A stretch of DNA of 64,000 bases, taken from Oceaniferula flava (GTDB taxonomy: Bacteria > Verrucomicrobiota > Verrucomicrobiia > Verrucomicrobiales > Akkermansiaceae). Below are positions 46,083 through 54,386 of this stretch, in pieces (the first letter of the stretch is position 1; each line of letters starts with the position of its first letter). The translations under genes were made by a program, and so were the position numbers. The notes under the pieces were generated by a model. That model worked only from the letters and a program-made list of their open reading frames with translations, made no database searches and was not told where the DNA came from. The stretch covers positions 620,001 to 684,000 of the forward strand of contig NZ_JAFBGL010000001.1 of assembly GCF_016811075.1 (NCBI RefSeq), given 5' to 3'.

Positions 46083-47012
46083 TCAAGCAATGCTTCCCAT
46101 GGTGTCACCCATACGGGCGTAAGTTTCCACCTGCTTCGCTGAATTGGCTAACAAATCATCGGCGAGCTGGATTTTCCCCGGCTCAAAAACGGTGATCGTG
46201 GAAGATCCGCCAAAGGCAAAGTATCCCTTCTCGGCGCCTTTGGTCATCGCTTGGTTAGCTTGATAGGTCTGCAAAATGCTGCCCACACAGGTGGCACCAA
46301 TTTCCAACATCAGCACGGTCCCCATCGATTCGGTCTCGATCTGAGTGACGGTGCGTTTGTTTTCCCAAAGGTAAGCGAGCCTGCGGCGAAGCGCGATGGG
46401 GGAGACGGAAAACAGCGGACCGTTGATCAGTTGGGTCTCCCCGGGTGTGCCGCTCACTGGGAAGTGAAAGCGATGGTAATCCACCGGGCAGAGGCGGGAG
46501 AGAACCAGCGATCCACCACGGAATCGCTCGGTCAACTGGTCATCGACTAACAACTTGGCCAGATCGAACTGCTGGCCTTTGACAAAAAATCCACCGATGT
46601 CATCGATGTTGGCAAAACCGAGATGTCGGCCGTCGGCAGGGAAAACCACCTCGGCGTCAGAGACTGGGCGGGCTTCCTGCTTGAGCTTGCGATAGAAAAA
46701 CTCATTGAAGGTGGCGTAGCTCTCCGGTGCATCGGCAAACTCGGCGGCATCCATATCATAGTCATCGATGAATGGCAGCACCTTGCTCTGGCTCTCGGGC
46801 TGATCCATCCTGTGGCCATACCATTTCGAAAAGAAAGGACGTTTCACGAAGCTGTGCAGCGCGATTTTTCCCAATGGATTGCCGTAGGCCCACTGCAGGA
46901 AGCTTTCACCGTAGACCTGCTCGGTTTCCATCGTCTGCGAATAGCGGTTGTAATACTGGATCTCTTTCACTGGCGCGGAGACTAGCACTAGCGAAGCCGC
47001 AGCGACCAGCAT
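46083..47012 (-). CDS. psd: Phosphatidylserine decarboxylase proenzyme
   Basis: A 309-residue enzyme that makes phosphatidylethanolamine from phosphatidylserine. The self-cleavage motif GGSST near residue 280 (FAFGGSSTITVF) gives the pyruvoyl group. VFPADGRHLG and CPVDYHRFHFPVSG contain the Asp and His used in processing. It is the longer type with N-terminal FNEFFYRKLKQEARP. The frame is open up to 47078, but that start lies inside a terminator hairpin, so the start at 47012, just after it, is preferred. The adjacent minus-strand genes (radical SAM, Lgt-like) may share its lipid theme. Confidence 0.93.
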   Translation of the reverse strand: MLVAAASLVLVSAPVKEIQYYNRYSQTMETEQVYGESFLQWAYGNPLGKIALHSFVKRPFFSKWYGHRMDQPESQSKVLPFIDDYDMDAAEFADAPESYATFNEFFYRKLKQEARPVSDAEVVFPADGRHLGFANIDDIGGFFVKGQQFDLAKLLVDDQLTERFRGGSLVLSRLCPVDYHRFHFPVSGTPGETQLINGPLFSVSPIALRRRLAYLWENKRTVTQIETESMGTVLMLEIGATCVGSILQTYQANQAMTKGAEKGYFAFGGSSTITVFEPGKIQLADDLLANSAKQVETYARMGDTMGSIA

Positions 47013-47043
47013 AACCCGCAGCGATGATTGTAGAATGAGGTAC

Positions 47044-47075
47044 AAAAAAACAGGCGGGGAGAAGCTCCCCGCCTG
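47044..47075 (-). terminator. Rho-independent terminator of the AP2-like gene
   Basis: CAGGCGGGGAG (47051-47061) and CTCCCCGCCTG (47065-47075) form a perfect 11-bp stem with a 3-nt loop. On the minus strand seven T follow. It lies 106 nt after the stop of the small gene at 47182 and before psd. Confidence 0.92.
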
Positions 47076-47181
47076 CATATATGGAATTCTTTGTTTGGTT
47101 AGTTTGTTAGTAGAGGCCTAACCCTGTTAAATCGATTAAATGGGACCGATGCTGGTTCTCGACCGTGACGTTCGCCTTCGC

Positions 47182-47442
47182 TTACGCCGACTTGAGTAGC
47201 TTCTGTGCTTTAGCGATGGTGGACTTGCTGAGCTTGCCGTTCACTTTACGTGAGTTATCGAGCAATTCTTTAAGTTCCGCCAATGTGGCATCAGCAGTTT
47301 TCAGTGCCTTCCGTTCTCCACCGTATTTCTTATCAGAGAAATATTTGGTGAATGTGGTTCCAGTACGGCTAAGGCAAAGGCGCCAGCCCTGGAATGCGGT
47401 TGTTTCGTATGTGAAACGCGTTAGGTTCTTTTTGGATTTCAT
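47182..47442 (-). CDS. AP2-like DNA-binding small protein
   Basis: An 86-residue basic protein. Residues 12-45 read GWRLCLSRTGTTFTKYFSDKKYGGERKAL, which matches the β-strand-then-helix pattern of bacterial AP2/ERF-like domains (W-x-V-x-h-x-R-x-G-x-x-x-x-x-Y-F). The second half is a short helix with Lys and Leu (LAELKELLDNSRKVNGKLSK). Such domains often bind DNA and occur in phage-related or homing proteins, but this one stands alone with its own terminator. A role as a small DNA-binding or nucleoid protein is plausible, not proven. Confidence 0.6.
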   Translation of the reverse strand: MKSKKNLTRFTYETTAFQGWRLCLSRTGTTFTKYFSDKKYGGERKALKTADATLAELKELLDNSRKVNGKLSKSTIAKAQKLLKSA

Positions 47443-47606
47443 AGTGTTGTGTGTGTTGATTCCGAAAGACTGTTAACTGATAGATTGGGTTCTGTCCAAC
47501 GAAGTTGCGTCATTTTTTGTGATTTTTGTCAAACAAACGTTCTAACAAGATAACAGAATGAGTCTTCACAGTCCCATATTTCAAAGGGGGGACAAGGGAT
47601 TGAGGT

Positions 47607-47642
47607 ATAAAAAAACACGCAACCCAAAAGAGGGTTGCGTGT
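47607..47642. terminator. Bidirectional terminator after rplQ
   Basis: ACACGCAACCC (47615-47625) pairs exactly with GGGTTGCGTGT (47632-47642). Seven A on the left give a U-run for the minus-strand rpoA-rplQ transcript, and TAATTTTTTG on the right would act for plus-strand transcripts. Confidence 0.9.
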
Positions 47643-47693
47643 TAATTTTTTGTTAAGATATTGTTGGGTGATAGGGTGATTCCCTAACAAACC

Positions 47694-48086
47694 CTACTCA
47701 TCGTCTTCAGTGGCGGCGACAGCGAGGTCTTCGATGTCGGTCCACTCGATGTATGCCATCGGAGCGGAGTCACTGGTGCGTGCACCGAGCTTGGTGATCC
47801 GGCAGTAACCACCCTGGCGGTCTTCGCAGACTGGGGCGATTTCGCTGAACAGCTTGGCCACCACGTCTTTCTGACGGAGGAAAGCCACCGCCTGACGGCG
47901 AGCGTGGATGTCGCCGCGTTTGGCGAGGGTCACCATTTTTTCAGCCACTGGGCGGAGAGCCTTGGCTTTAGCGAGGGTGGTGCGGATGCGGCCGTGTTCG
48001 ATCAGGCTGCAAGCAAGGTTAGCAAGCAGTGAACGACGGTGTGCGGCGTCGCGTTGAAGTTTGACAGTCTTTTTTCTGTGTCTCAT
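47694..48086 (-). CDS. rplQ: 50S ribosomal protein L17
   Basis: A 130-residue ribosomal protein with the L17 opening [38 protein letters not shown] good AAGGA ribosome-binding site lies upstream. L17 follows rpoA here as in most bacteria. The C-terminal acidic extension (AATEDDE) is longer than in E. coli L17. Confidence 0.96.
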   Translation of the reverse strand: MRHRKKTVKLQRDAAHRRSLLANLACSLIEHGRIRTTLAKAKALRPVAEKMVTLAKRGDIHARRQAVAFLRQKDVVAKLFSEIAPVCEDRQGGYCRITKLGARTSDSAPMAYIEWTDIEDLAVAATEDDE

Positions 48087-48135
48087 TGGGATAAGGTCCT
48101 TTCGGACAAGTTAGTGGATCGGAAATGATCCGTTA

Positions 48136-49266
48136 TTAATCATTAAGGTTTTGGGCGATAAGGTCAGCGAGGCCGACAGGAGCTTCTTCTTCTGCACCGA
48201 GGCGAGGAGCGGCCACGGATGGCAGCGAGCCGGTGAGCAGGGAAGGATCGATGTTCATGCCGAGGCCAAGGCCGAGTTCGACGAGCTTTTCTTTGATCTC
48301 GTTGAGCGACTTCTTACCGAAGTTACGGTATTTGAGCATTTCTGCTTCAGTCTTGGTGGCCAGCTGTCCAACGGTGGTGATGTTCGCGTTGTTGAGGCAG
48401 TTGGCGGCACGGACGGAGAGTTCGATCTCGTTGACGCTCATGTTGAGCAGTTTCTTGAGAGCGGCGTTCTCTTCGCTCTGCTCGGCAGGTGCTTCTTCGA
48501 AGTCGACGGCGTTTTCATCGTAGTTGACGAAGACGTCGAGGTGGTGACGAAGGATGGCAGACGCTTGCAGCAGGGCATCGGATGGGTCGACGCGACCGTC
48601 GGTCCAGACGTCGAGAACCAATTTATCGTAATCGGTCATTTGACCCACACGAGTGGCTTCGACGGCGTATTTCACGCGGACGACGGGTGAGAAGATGGAG
48701 TCAATCGCGATGACGCCGATGGGCATGTCCTTACGCTTGTTTTCGTCGCCAGTGTTGAATCCACGGCCGACTTTGACTTCGAATTCGCAGTCAAACTTCA
48801 CCTTGCGGTCAAGGTGACAGATGATTTGGTCTTTGTTGACCACCTCATACATGTTGTCGTCGTTGATGTCGGCAGCGGTGATGACGCCTTCTTTTTCCAA
48901 CTTGATGGTCAGAACGCGAGGCTCTTTGCCATGGTGTTTGAACTTAACCTTCTTGAGGTTGAGGATGACGTCGGTGACATCTTCCACGCAGCCTGGGAGG
49001 CTGGAAAATTCGTGTTGAACACCGGCGATACGCACGGACGTGATGGCGGCACCCTCGAGGGAGGAAAGCAGCACACGGCGCAGTGAGTTACCGATGGTGT
49101 GACCATAACCACCTTCAAATGGCTCAGCGGTGAACTGGGCGTAGGTCTCGGACTCAGTGTCCTCGTTTTTGGTCAGGCGGCTTGGGAGTTCGAAACGGTC
49201 CAGCTTGAATGCTGTGCTTGTTTCTTCTTCTGTGGTTTCAATGGTATTATTTGTTTCTTCAGACAT
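48136..49266 (-). CDS. rpoA: DNA-directed RNA polymerase subunit alpha
   Basis: A 376-residue protein. αNTD shows YAQFTAEPFEGGYGHTIGNSLRRVLLSSLEGAAI, and the αCTD shows LSVRAANCLNNANITTVGQL followed by KSLNEIKEKLVELGL. An acidic linker (EEAPAEQSEENA) joins the domains, and the C-terminus carries about 35 extra residues after the αCTD. It is cotranscribed with rplQ. Unusually, no rpsM-rpsK-rpsD genes are upstream; the next gene is a divergent nfeD. Confidence 0.96.
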   Translation of the reverse strand: MSEETNNTIETTEEETSTAFKLDRFELPSRLTKNEDTESETYAQFTAEPFEGGYGHTIGNSLRRVLLSSLEGAAITSVRIAGVQHEFSSLPGCVEDVTDVILNLKKVKFKHHGKEPRVLTIKLEKEGVITAADINDDNMYEVVNKDQIICHLDRKVKFDCEFEVKVGRGFNTGDENKRKDMPIGVIAIDSIFSPVVRVKYAVEATRVGQMTDYDKLVLDVWTDGRVDPSDALLQASAILRHHLDVFVNYDENAVDFEEAPAEQSEENAALKKLLNMSVNEIELSVRAANCLNNANITTVGQLATKTEAEMLKYRNFGKKSLNEIKEKLVELGLGLGMNIDPSLLTGSLPSVAAPRLGAEEEAPVGLADLIAQNLND

Positions 49267-49577
49267 AATGTAGTCGTGTTAACCGGGTTACCCTCCGGCG
49301 AGTATGGACCAGCGGATCGTCAAGGAGTGACAGTTGGCTGATTTTCGGAGGACCTACGGCGATTGGATGAACTCGCGGGGCGGGGAATTAAGGGGATAAG
49401 CACTTGGAATGCAATCGTTTTTTTATGAATTTACTTGGGCCGCAGAGAGGGGGGAACAGGCTTGATGATTGGACTGGCGAGACGATGTGAAGGGAATGTT
49501 GGAGCAGGGGGATCGGCAAATGCAATTCGTCGCTGTTTGCGGTATCGTTTTTTCCGCAATGTGTGTAAGTTGCAGGT
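49267..49577. other. Intergenic region between rpoA and nfeD (311 bp)
   Basis: No coding frame or RNA gene is convincing. It must hold the divergent promoters of rpoA-rplQ and nfeD. The central part has the T-run ATCGTTTTTTTATG near 49420 and G-rich tracts. I cannot place -35/-10 boxes with confidence. Confidence 0.6.
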
Positions 49578-51044
49578 ATGAGACTTACTTCCTCCCCGAT
49601 TTCTCAAACATTTCTCGTTCGCTTGCTTTTTGCCGCGCTGATGCTGACGTCGTTCACCACGGCGGCCAGTGCTGAGAAGCGTGTTTTTGGTAAGTCCGAT
49701 GAAGAAAGCTTCGCCGGCAAGGTGGTGGTGATCGAGGTGGGTGAGAAGGACCTGATCAATAAACACGCGTTCAAATTCTGGCGCCGCGTGATTGAGCGGG
49801 TGAATGCGGAAGAGGCGCAGGCCGTGGTGTTTGATCTGAATACACCGGGTGGCCTGGCGATGGATACGGCGGATTTGATCATGGTGCAGCTGCAGAAGCT
49901 CAAGGTGCCTTCCTATGCCTTCGTCAATCAGAAGGCGCTCAGTGCCGGTGCGCTAGTGGCCTCCGGCACCGATGGAATTTACATGCATCCGGTGTCCGCC
50001 ATCGGAGCGGCGGCCCTGGTTAATGGCAATGGCACAGAAATCGACGAAGTGATGCGCTCGAAGATTGAGTCCGCCTTCGATGCCTATGTGCGCGCCGTGG
50101 CCGAAAGTAAGGAGCGCAATGCGGATGTCCTGCGGGCGATGATGTTTCGCGAGAAGGAGTTCGAATTTGGAGATATCAAGGTGGAAAAAGGTGAGCTGCT
50201 TAGTCTGACGGCCTCCGAGGCAGCGCGAGAGTTTGAAGGCAAGCCCTTGCTGGCTAAGGGGATTGTGAAGTCCATCGACGAGCTTTTGGAAAAGGAAGGC
50301 CTCTCCGAGTATGAGGTCATCATAGCAGAGCCTTCCGGCATGGAGAAAATCGCATACTGGGTCACGGCAATGTCGGCTGTTCTTATTCTGGTCGGCATCG
50401 GCGGTGCTTATCTGGAGATGAAGACACCTGGATTCGGTCTGGGCGGAGGCATCTCTCTGCTTGCCTTTGGCTTGTTTTTCTTCGGCAACTACCTGGCTGG
50501 AAATATGGCAGGCTACGGGCTGATGGTGCTCTTTGTCATTGGGGTGATCCTGGTGATTGTGGAGCTGTTTGTTATTCCCGGAACCTTGGTGGCGGGAATT
50601 GTCGGTGGCGTTTTGATTTTGGTGTCTCTGTTTATGGCCATGATCGATGGTTACGCGTTTGAAGACAATAGCGTGCGAGGCTGGGACACGGCACAATCGT
50701 GGGATTTTATCAACGGACCTTCGCTGGCTCTGGCTATTGGCTTGATCGGCTCGGTGGTGCTGGTGCTGCTGATGATGAAATTTCTGCCTTCGGTGCCTTT
50801 GTTCAATCGTTTGGTGATGACTCGTGAGTTGGTAAAAGGGTCCGGGATGGAGGTTTCCCCGGATAGCTCGGAGCACATTGGCCTGCGCGGCAAGGCGATT
50901 ACGGACCTTCGCCCTGCTGGTAAGGGGGTGTTCGAAGGCAAGGTGCTGGATGTTACCGCAGCCAACGGCTTTATAGAATCCGGGCAAGAAATTGTAATTC
51001 TCTCCGAAGACGGCCTTCGTATCCTCGTGCAGGAGCTGAAGTAA
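49578..51044 (+). CDS. NfeD family membrane serine protease-like protein (long form)
   Basis: A 488-residue protein: signal peptide (about 1-32), ClpP-like protease domain, membrane helices (about 250-345 and 380-410), and a C-terminal NfeD OB-fold domain (GLRGKAITDLRPAGKGVFEGKVLDVTA). The ClpP-like part has Ser122 in NQKALSAGALVASG and Lys162 in VMRSKIESAF, which match the Ser-Lys dyad of archaeal 1510-N protease in spacing. Long NfeD proteins often pair with stomatin-like (FloA/FloT) proteins, but no such gene is next to it here. Probably involved in membrane-protein quality control. Confidence 0.88.
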   Translation: MRLTSSPISQTFLVRLLFAALMLTSFTTAASAEKRVFGKSDEESFAGKVVVIEVGEKDLINKHAFKFWRRVIERVNAEEAQAVVFDLNTPGGLAMDTADLIMVQLQKLKVPSYAFVNQKALSAGALVASGTDGIYMHPVSAIGAAALVNGNGTEIDEVMRSKIESAFDAYVRAVAESKERNADVLRAMMFREKEFEFGDIKVEKGELLSLTASEAAREFEGKPLLAKGIVKSIDELLEKEGLSEYEVIIAEPSGMEKIAYWVTAMSAVLILVGIGGAYLEMKTPGFGLGGGISLLAFGLFFFGNYLAGNMAGYGLMVLFVIGVILVIVELFVIPGTLVAGIVGGVLILVSLFMAMIDGYAFEDNSVRGWDTAQSWDFINGPSLALAIGLIGSVVLVLLMMKFLPSVPLFNRLVMTRELVKGSGMEVSPDSSEHIGLRGKAITDLRPAGKGVFEGKVLDVTAANGFIESGQEIVILSEDGLRILVQELK

Positions 51045-51123
51045 GGGTAAGCTTCCTAGTCGACTTGATAAGCGGTCTATGGACGACGCTGCGGCTGGCT
51101 TTGTCTGTTGTTGCTCCTACAAC

Positions 51124-51573
51124 TCACCGTGGGATTTGCTCTAATCCTTCCTGCTGGATACGCTGGGCCTCTGGCTCGGCATCCTTTTCTTCCAATGGTG
51201 TGATGCCTACCACCCCGATGGCTGTGAACATCAGCCCGAAGGCCAAGGGGGCTAGGGTGAACAGGAGTCTGTTTCCTAAGGTGAAATGTTCGGCTTTGAG
51301 CGTTTCAGGATCATAGAGAACGGTGACGCATTCGCCGGCCTCTGGGCAAGTGGAGCCTCCGTATTGGGAGGTGAACTCTTGAACTTTCCCCTCATGTTGA
51401 AAGGTGATTCGAGGGTGCTTGTTCATATCGGCCCCTTGGAGGTCGATGGCGCTCACGGTGCCGGATGTTTTGATCCAGGAGGAGCGTCGCCACCAGAACC
51501 ATTCATGCCAGCCTGTCAGAACCAGACAGGCGGCTCCTACCAGGATGGCGATGGTATCGACCAGCAGCTCCAT
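51124..51573 (-). CDS. DUF3592-like membrane protein
   Basis: A 149-residue protein with an N-terminal helix (residues 4-22) and a C-terminal helix (about 103-125) flanking a small β-domain: WIKTSGTVSAIDLQGADMNKHPRITFQHEGKVQEFTSQYGG, then VTVLYDPETLKAEHFT. This is the DUF3592 layout. It is convergent with nfeD and separate from the transporter upstream. The function is unknown. Confidence 0.75.
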   Translation of the reverse strand: MELLVDTIAILVGAACLVLTGWHEWFWWRRSSWIKTSGTVSAIDLQGADMNKHPRITFQHEGKVQEFTSQYGGSTCPEAGECVTVLYDPETLKAEHFTLGNRLLFTLAPLAFGLMFTAIGVVGITPLEEKDAEPEAQRIQQEGLEQIPR

Positions 51574-51626
51574 GTCGTTTCACGGATGAGGGGCTGGACT
51601 TGGGCGGAGCGGGGTGCGTGGTTGCG

Positions 51627-53420
51627 CTATTCGCTCTGGTGCATGGATTGTCCGGCTTGGACGACGTGGAGCACGTGATTGGCGATCGCTTCGAAGTGGT
51701 TGTTGATGTCGATGTTGATCATCTCCAGTCGGACATCGCCGTCAGCCATGCGTTTCATGGCGCTCTTGTTGAGCTTCTTACGCATGGCGATGGATGTGCT
51801 CTTGATTTCTTCCGCCTTGTTCATCTGCTCATCGCTGATGCTTTGTAGCAGGTGGGCGTCGGCAAATTGGATAAACTGGGCGGTGTTGCCGGCGTATTCG
51901 CGCAGGGATTCGATTTGATCCGGAGAAAACTGGCGGTTCTTCTTGTAGCGGCGCTCGTTTAGTTTCACCAGGCGGTAGATGCAATCGACGCACTCCTCCA
52001 GTTCCTGGGTGATGCGCAGCATGCCGGCGATGCGTGAGGCGTGCTGGGTGCCGATGTCCTTGGAGGAGCAGCGCACCAGATACTCGGTGATTTCCTGCAT
52101 CATGATATCAGCCTCATCCTCGATCTGTTTCAGCGCCTTGACCTGCTCGGACATGTCATCCTTCGGGTGTTCGAAGACGTCGATGAAGCCATTGAACATC
52201 TTCACGCACTGCTCGGACATGGTGCGGATGGCATTTTCCGCCTCGGCGATGTTGAGTTCGCCCAAGTCAACCAGGGTTTGGGAGATGTAACGCAGGTGGT
52301 GCTGTTCTTGGGTGGTTTGCTCGCTCGGGTCCTTGACCCATTTTTGCACGAGGTTGGCGATTTGTGGCACGAACCACACCAGTAGGAAAATATTCAGCAG
52401 GTTGAACATCGTGTGGAACAGGGCCACAGCAAAGGCAACCACGGTGAGGGGATTGTCCACTTCACCCTTGCCAGTTTTGATTTCCACAATTTCCTTGGGG
52501 AAAAGATCCACCAGTCCCCAGACAAAGGGGATGAGGATGCCAAAGGCCAGGATCGCCCAGATGGTGCCCACCACATTGAACAGGAAGTGAGCGCGGGCAG
52601 CGCGCTTGGCATTGACGCTGGTGCCGATGGAGGCCAGCCAGGCGGTCACGGTGGTGCCGATGTTCTCACCCATCACCACGGCGGCGGAGATGTGGAAGGC
52701 TTCCAGAGGATCTGTGCCGAACCAGCCATTCCACGCACAGGTGATGGTGATGGCCATGGCGGCGGAGGATGACTGCACCACCACCGTCAGGATGATCCCG
52801 GCGATCAGAAACAGCACGGTGGAGCCGGGGCCGAAGCCGTTCAGGAAATCGATGACGTTAATGACCTGTTCTTGCAAGTGGGCGTTCTCGGCGACACCGC
52901 TTTTCAGATCAGGCACCGCATTTTTCAAGGCCGCCAGACCGGTGAACAGGAGGCCGAAACCGATCAGTGACTCACCGATGGCTTTGATTTTTTCTTTGCC
53001 TACAAAGAACAATGGGAGGCCAATGCCGATGATCGGCAGGGCAACTTTGGAAATACTGAACTTTCCGATCCAGGCCACCAGCCAGGCGGTGATGGTCGTT
53101 CCCAAGTTAGCGCCCATGATCACCCCGATGGATTCGACCAAGGTCAGCAGGCCCGCGTTCACAAAGCTCACCACCAGCACGGTGGTGGCGGAGGATGATT
53201 GCACCAGCGAGGTGGTGAAAAAGCCGGTAAACACCGAACTCACACGGTTGTGAGTGAGCGTCGCAAGGGCCTTTCGCATGCCTCCACCGGCAGCCTTCTG
53301 GATGCCTTCGGACATGACTTTCATGCCGTAGAGGAAGATCCCTAATGACCCTAAGATGGTAAGGATCGTAAGTAAAGCGCCCCAGAAAGGGCTAGCAGCA
53401 AGAACGGGTGTGTAAGTCAT
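51627..53420 (-). CDS. Na/Pi cotransporter with PhoU-like domain
   Basis: A 597-residue protein. The membrane part has two inverted Na/Pi repeats with the diagnostic QSSSATT (in TTSLVQSSSATTVLVVSF) and QSSSA (in LTVVVQSSSAAMAITI). The C-terminal third is a helical PhoU-like domain (about residues 365-590) with EDEADIMMQEITEYL and ESLREYAGNTAQFIQFADAHLL. Such NptA/YjbB-type proteins move phosphate with sodium. The start at 53420 follows an 18-bp palindrome 49 nt upstream. Confidence 0.92.
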   Translation of the reverse strand: MTYTPVLAASPFWGALLTILTILGSLGIFLYGMKVMSEGIQKAAGGGMRKALATLTHNRVSSVFTGFFTTSLVQSSSATTVLVVSFVNAGLLTLVESIGVIMGANLGTTITAWLVAWIGKFSISKVALPIIGIGLPLFFVGKEKIKAIGESLIGFGLLFTGLAALKNAVPDLKSGVAENAHLQEQVINVIDFLNGFGPGSTVLFLIAGIILTVVVQSSSAAMAITITCAWNGWFGTDPLEAFHISAAVVMGENIGTTVTAWLASIGTSVNAKRAARAHFLFNVVGTIWAILAFGILIPFVWGLVDLFPKEIVEIKTGKGEVDNPLTVVAFAVALFHTMFNLLNIFLLVWFVPQIANLVQKWVKDPSEQTTQEQHHLRYISQTLVDLGELNIAEAENAIRTMSEQCVKMFNGFIDVFEHPKDDMSEQVKALKQIEDEADIMMQEITEYLVRCSSKDIGTQHASRIAGMLRITQELEECVDCIYRLVKLNERRYKKNRQFSPDQIESLREYAGNTAQFIQFADAHLLQSISDEQMNKAEEIKSTSIAMRKKLNKSAMKRMADGDVRLEMINIDINNHFEAIANHVLHVVQAGQSMHQSE

Positions 53421-53468
53421 GTGGAGGGCGGAGATAGGTGCTGTGTGTCGGAAATGTAACACCGCTTT

Positions 53469-53486
53469 TGTGACAACTCCGTCACA
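53469..53486. promoter_or_regulatory. Palindromic operator candidate before the Na/Pi gene
   Basis: TGTGAC (53469-53474) and GTCACA (53481-53486) form perfect arms around a 6-nt spacer, 49 nt before the start of the phosphate transporter. A further GGTCAC follows at 53488-53493. The arms resemble a dyad bound by a dimeric regulator; the spacing does not fit the CRP site. Which regulator binds is unknown. Confidence 0.4.
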
Positions 53487-53492
53487 CGGTCA

Positions 53493-54344
53493 CTACGTTG
53501 TATGATATGCCTTGTAGAGGGCTGAGAAGTCAAGGGAGGCGTTGCCTTTTTTGCAGCCGTCTTCCATGGCGGCTGATGTAGCGGCGATTCCCGGCGTTTC
53601 GATCCCAGCCCGGTCGGCCAGCTCGAGCGCAAATCGGCTGTCCTTGAGCATATTTTCGAGCGAAAAGTGTGTGTCGAAATCGCCACTCGCCATGGTGGGG
53701 AGTTTCATAGCAGCGAGGATCGAGCCACAGACGTTCGAGGCCACCGACTCCGTCAGCACCTCCGGCTGGATGCCGTTGGCGGTGGTGATGGCAAGAGCTT
53801 CGGAGAGCGCCTGCACGGTGCTCGCTGAGATCAGATTGGTCGCGATCTTGATCACCGTGGCGCTGCCTACCGGGCCGATGAGTTTGATTTCCTTCGAGGT
53901 GGCTTCGAGCACTTGGCGGGAGTGGTCGAGCACTGCCTGATCTCCCCCGACAAAGTAAACCAGCTGCCCCTGACCTGCGGCGACCTTGCTCCCTGTGAAT
54001 GGGCAATCGAGAAATCGGCAGCCGATTTCCTCACACTGCGCCGCCAGCCACTGGGTGGTTTCGAGGTCAATGGTCGAGTGGTTCAGCACCGTTTGTTGTG
54101 GCTGCAGCGTGTCTTGAATCGCGCCGAAGACCTCGCGCATGGCTTGGCCGTCCTTAAGGTAAAAGGCGAGAAAGTCTGCTCCGGTGGCAGCCTCTTGGGG
54201 CGAGCTTACGCTGTCCTCCCGGTCTTTCGGGCTGCGGTTCCAGGTTTTGACGGAAAATCCGTGTTGTTTCAGCTGATCGGCGCTGCGGGAGCCGATGATA
54301 CCGAGTCCGAACACGGCGATGGTGGTGTCTGCAGGTGTAGTCAT
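53493..54344 (-). CDS. NAD(P)-dependent β-hydroxyacid dehydrogenase family protein
   Basis: A 283-residue enzyme with the Rossmann motif AVFGLGIIGSRSADQL, the substrate-binding DCPFTGSKVAAGQGQLVYFVGGD, and the catalytic-Lys region IKIATNLISASTVQALSEAL. This matches the 3-hydroxyisobutyrate dehydrogenase / glyoxylate-succinic semialdehyde reductase family. The exact substrate is not clear, although the FTGSKVAA variant leans to the GLYR1-like reductases that detoxify aldehydes. Followed on the same strand by the Na/Pi gene. Confidence 0.87.
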   Translation of the reverse strand: MTTPADTTIAVFGLGIIGSRSADQLKQHGFSVKTWNRSPKDREDSVSSPQEAATGADFLAFYLKDGQAMREVFGAIQDTLQPQQTVLNHSTIDLETTQWLAAQCEEIGCRFLDCPFTGSKVAAGQGQLVYFVGGDQAVLDHSRQVLEATSKEIKLIGPVGSATVIKIATNLISASTVQALSEALAITTANGIQPEVLTESVASNVCGSILAAMKLPTMASGDFDTHFSLENMLKDSRFALELADRAGIETPGIAATSAAMEDGCKKGNASLDFSALYKAYHTT

Positions 54345-54386
54345 AGTCAGAGAGCAATGGTCTGGGGTGCTGGGGAAAACGAGCTG

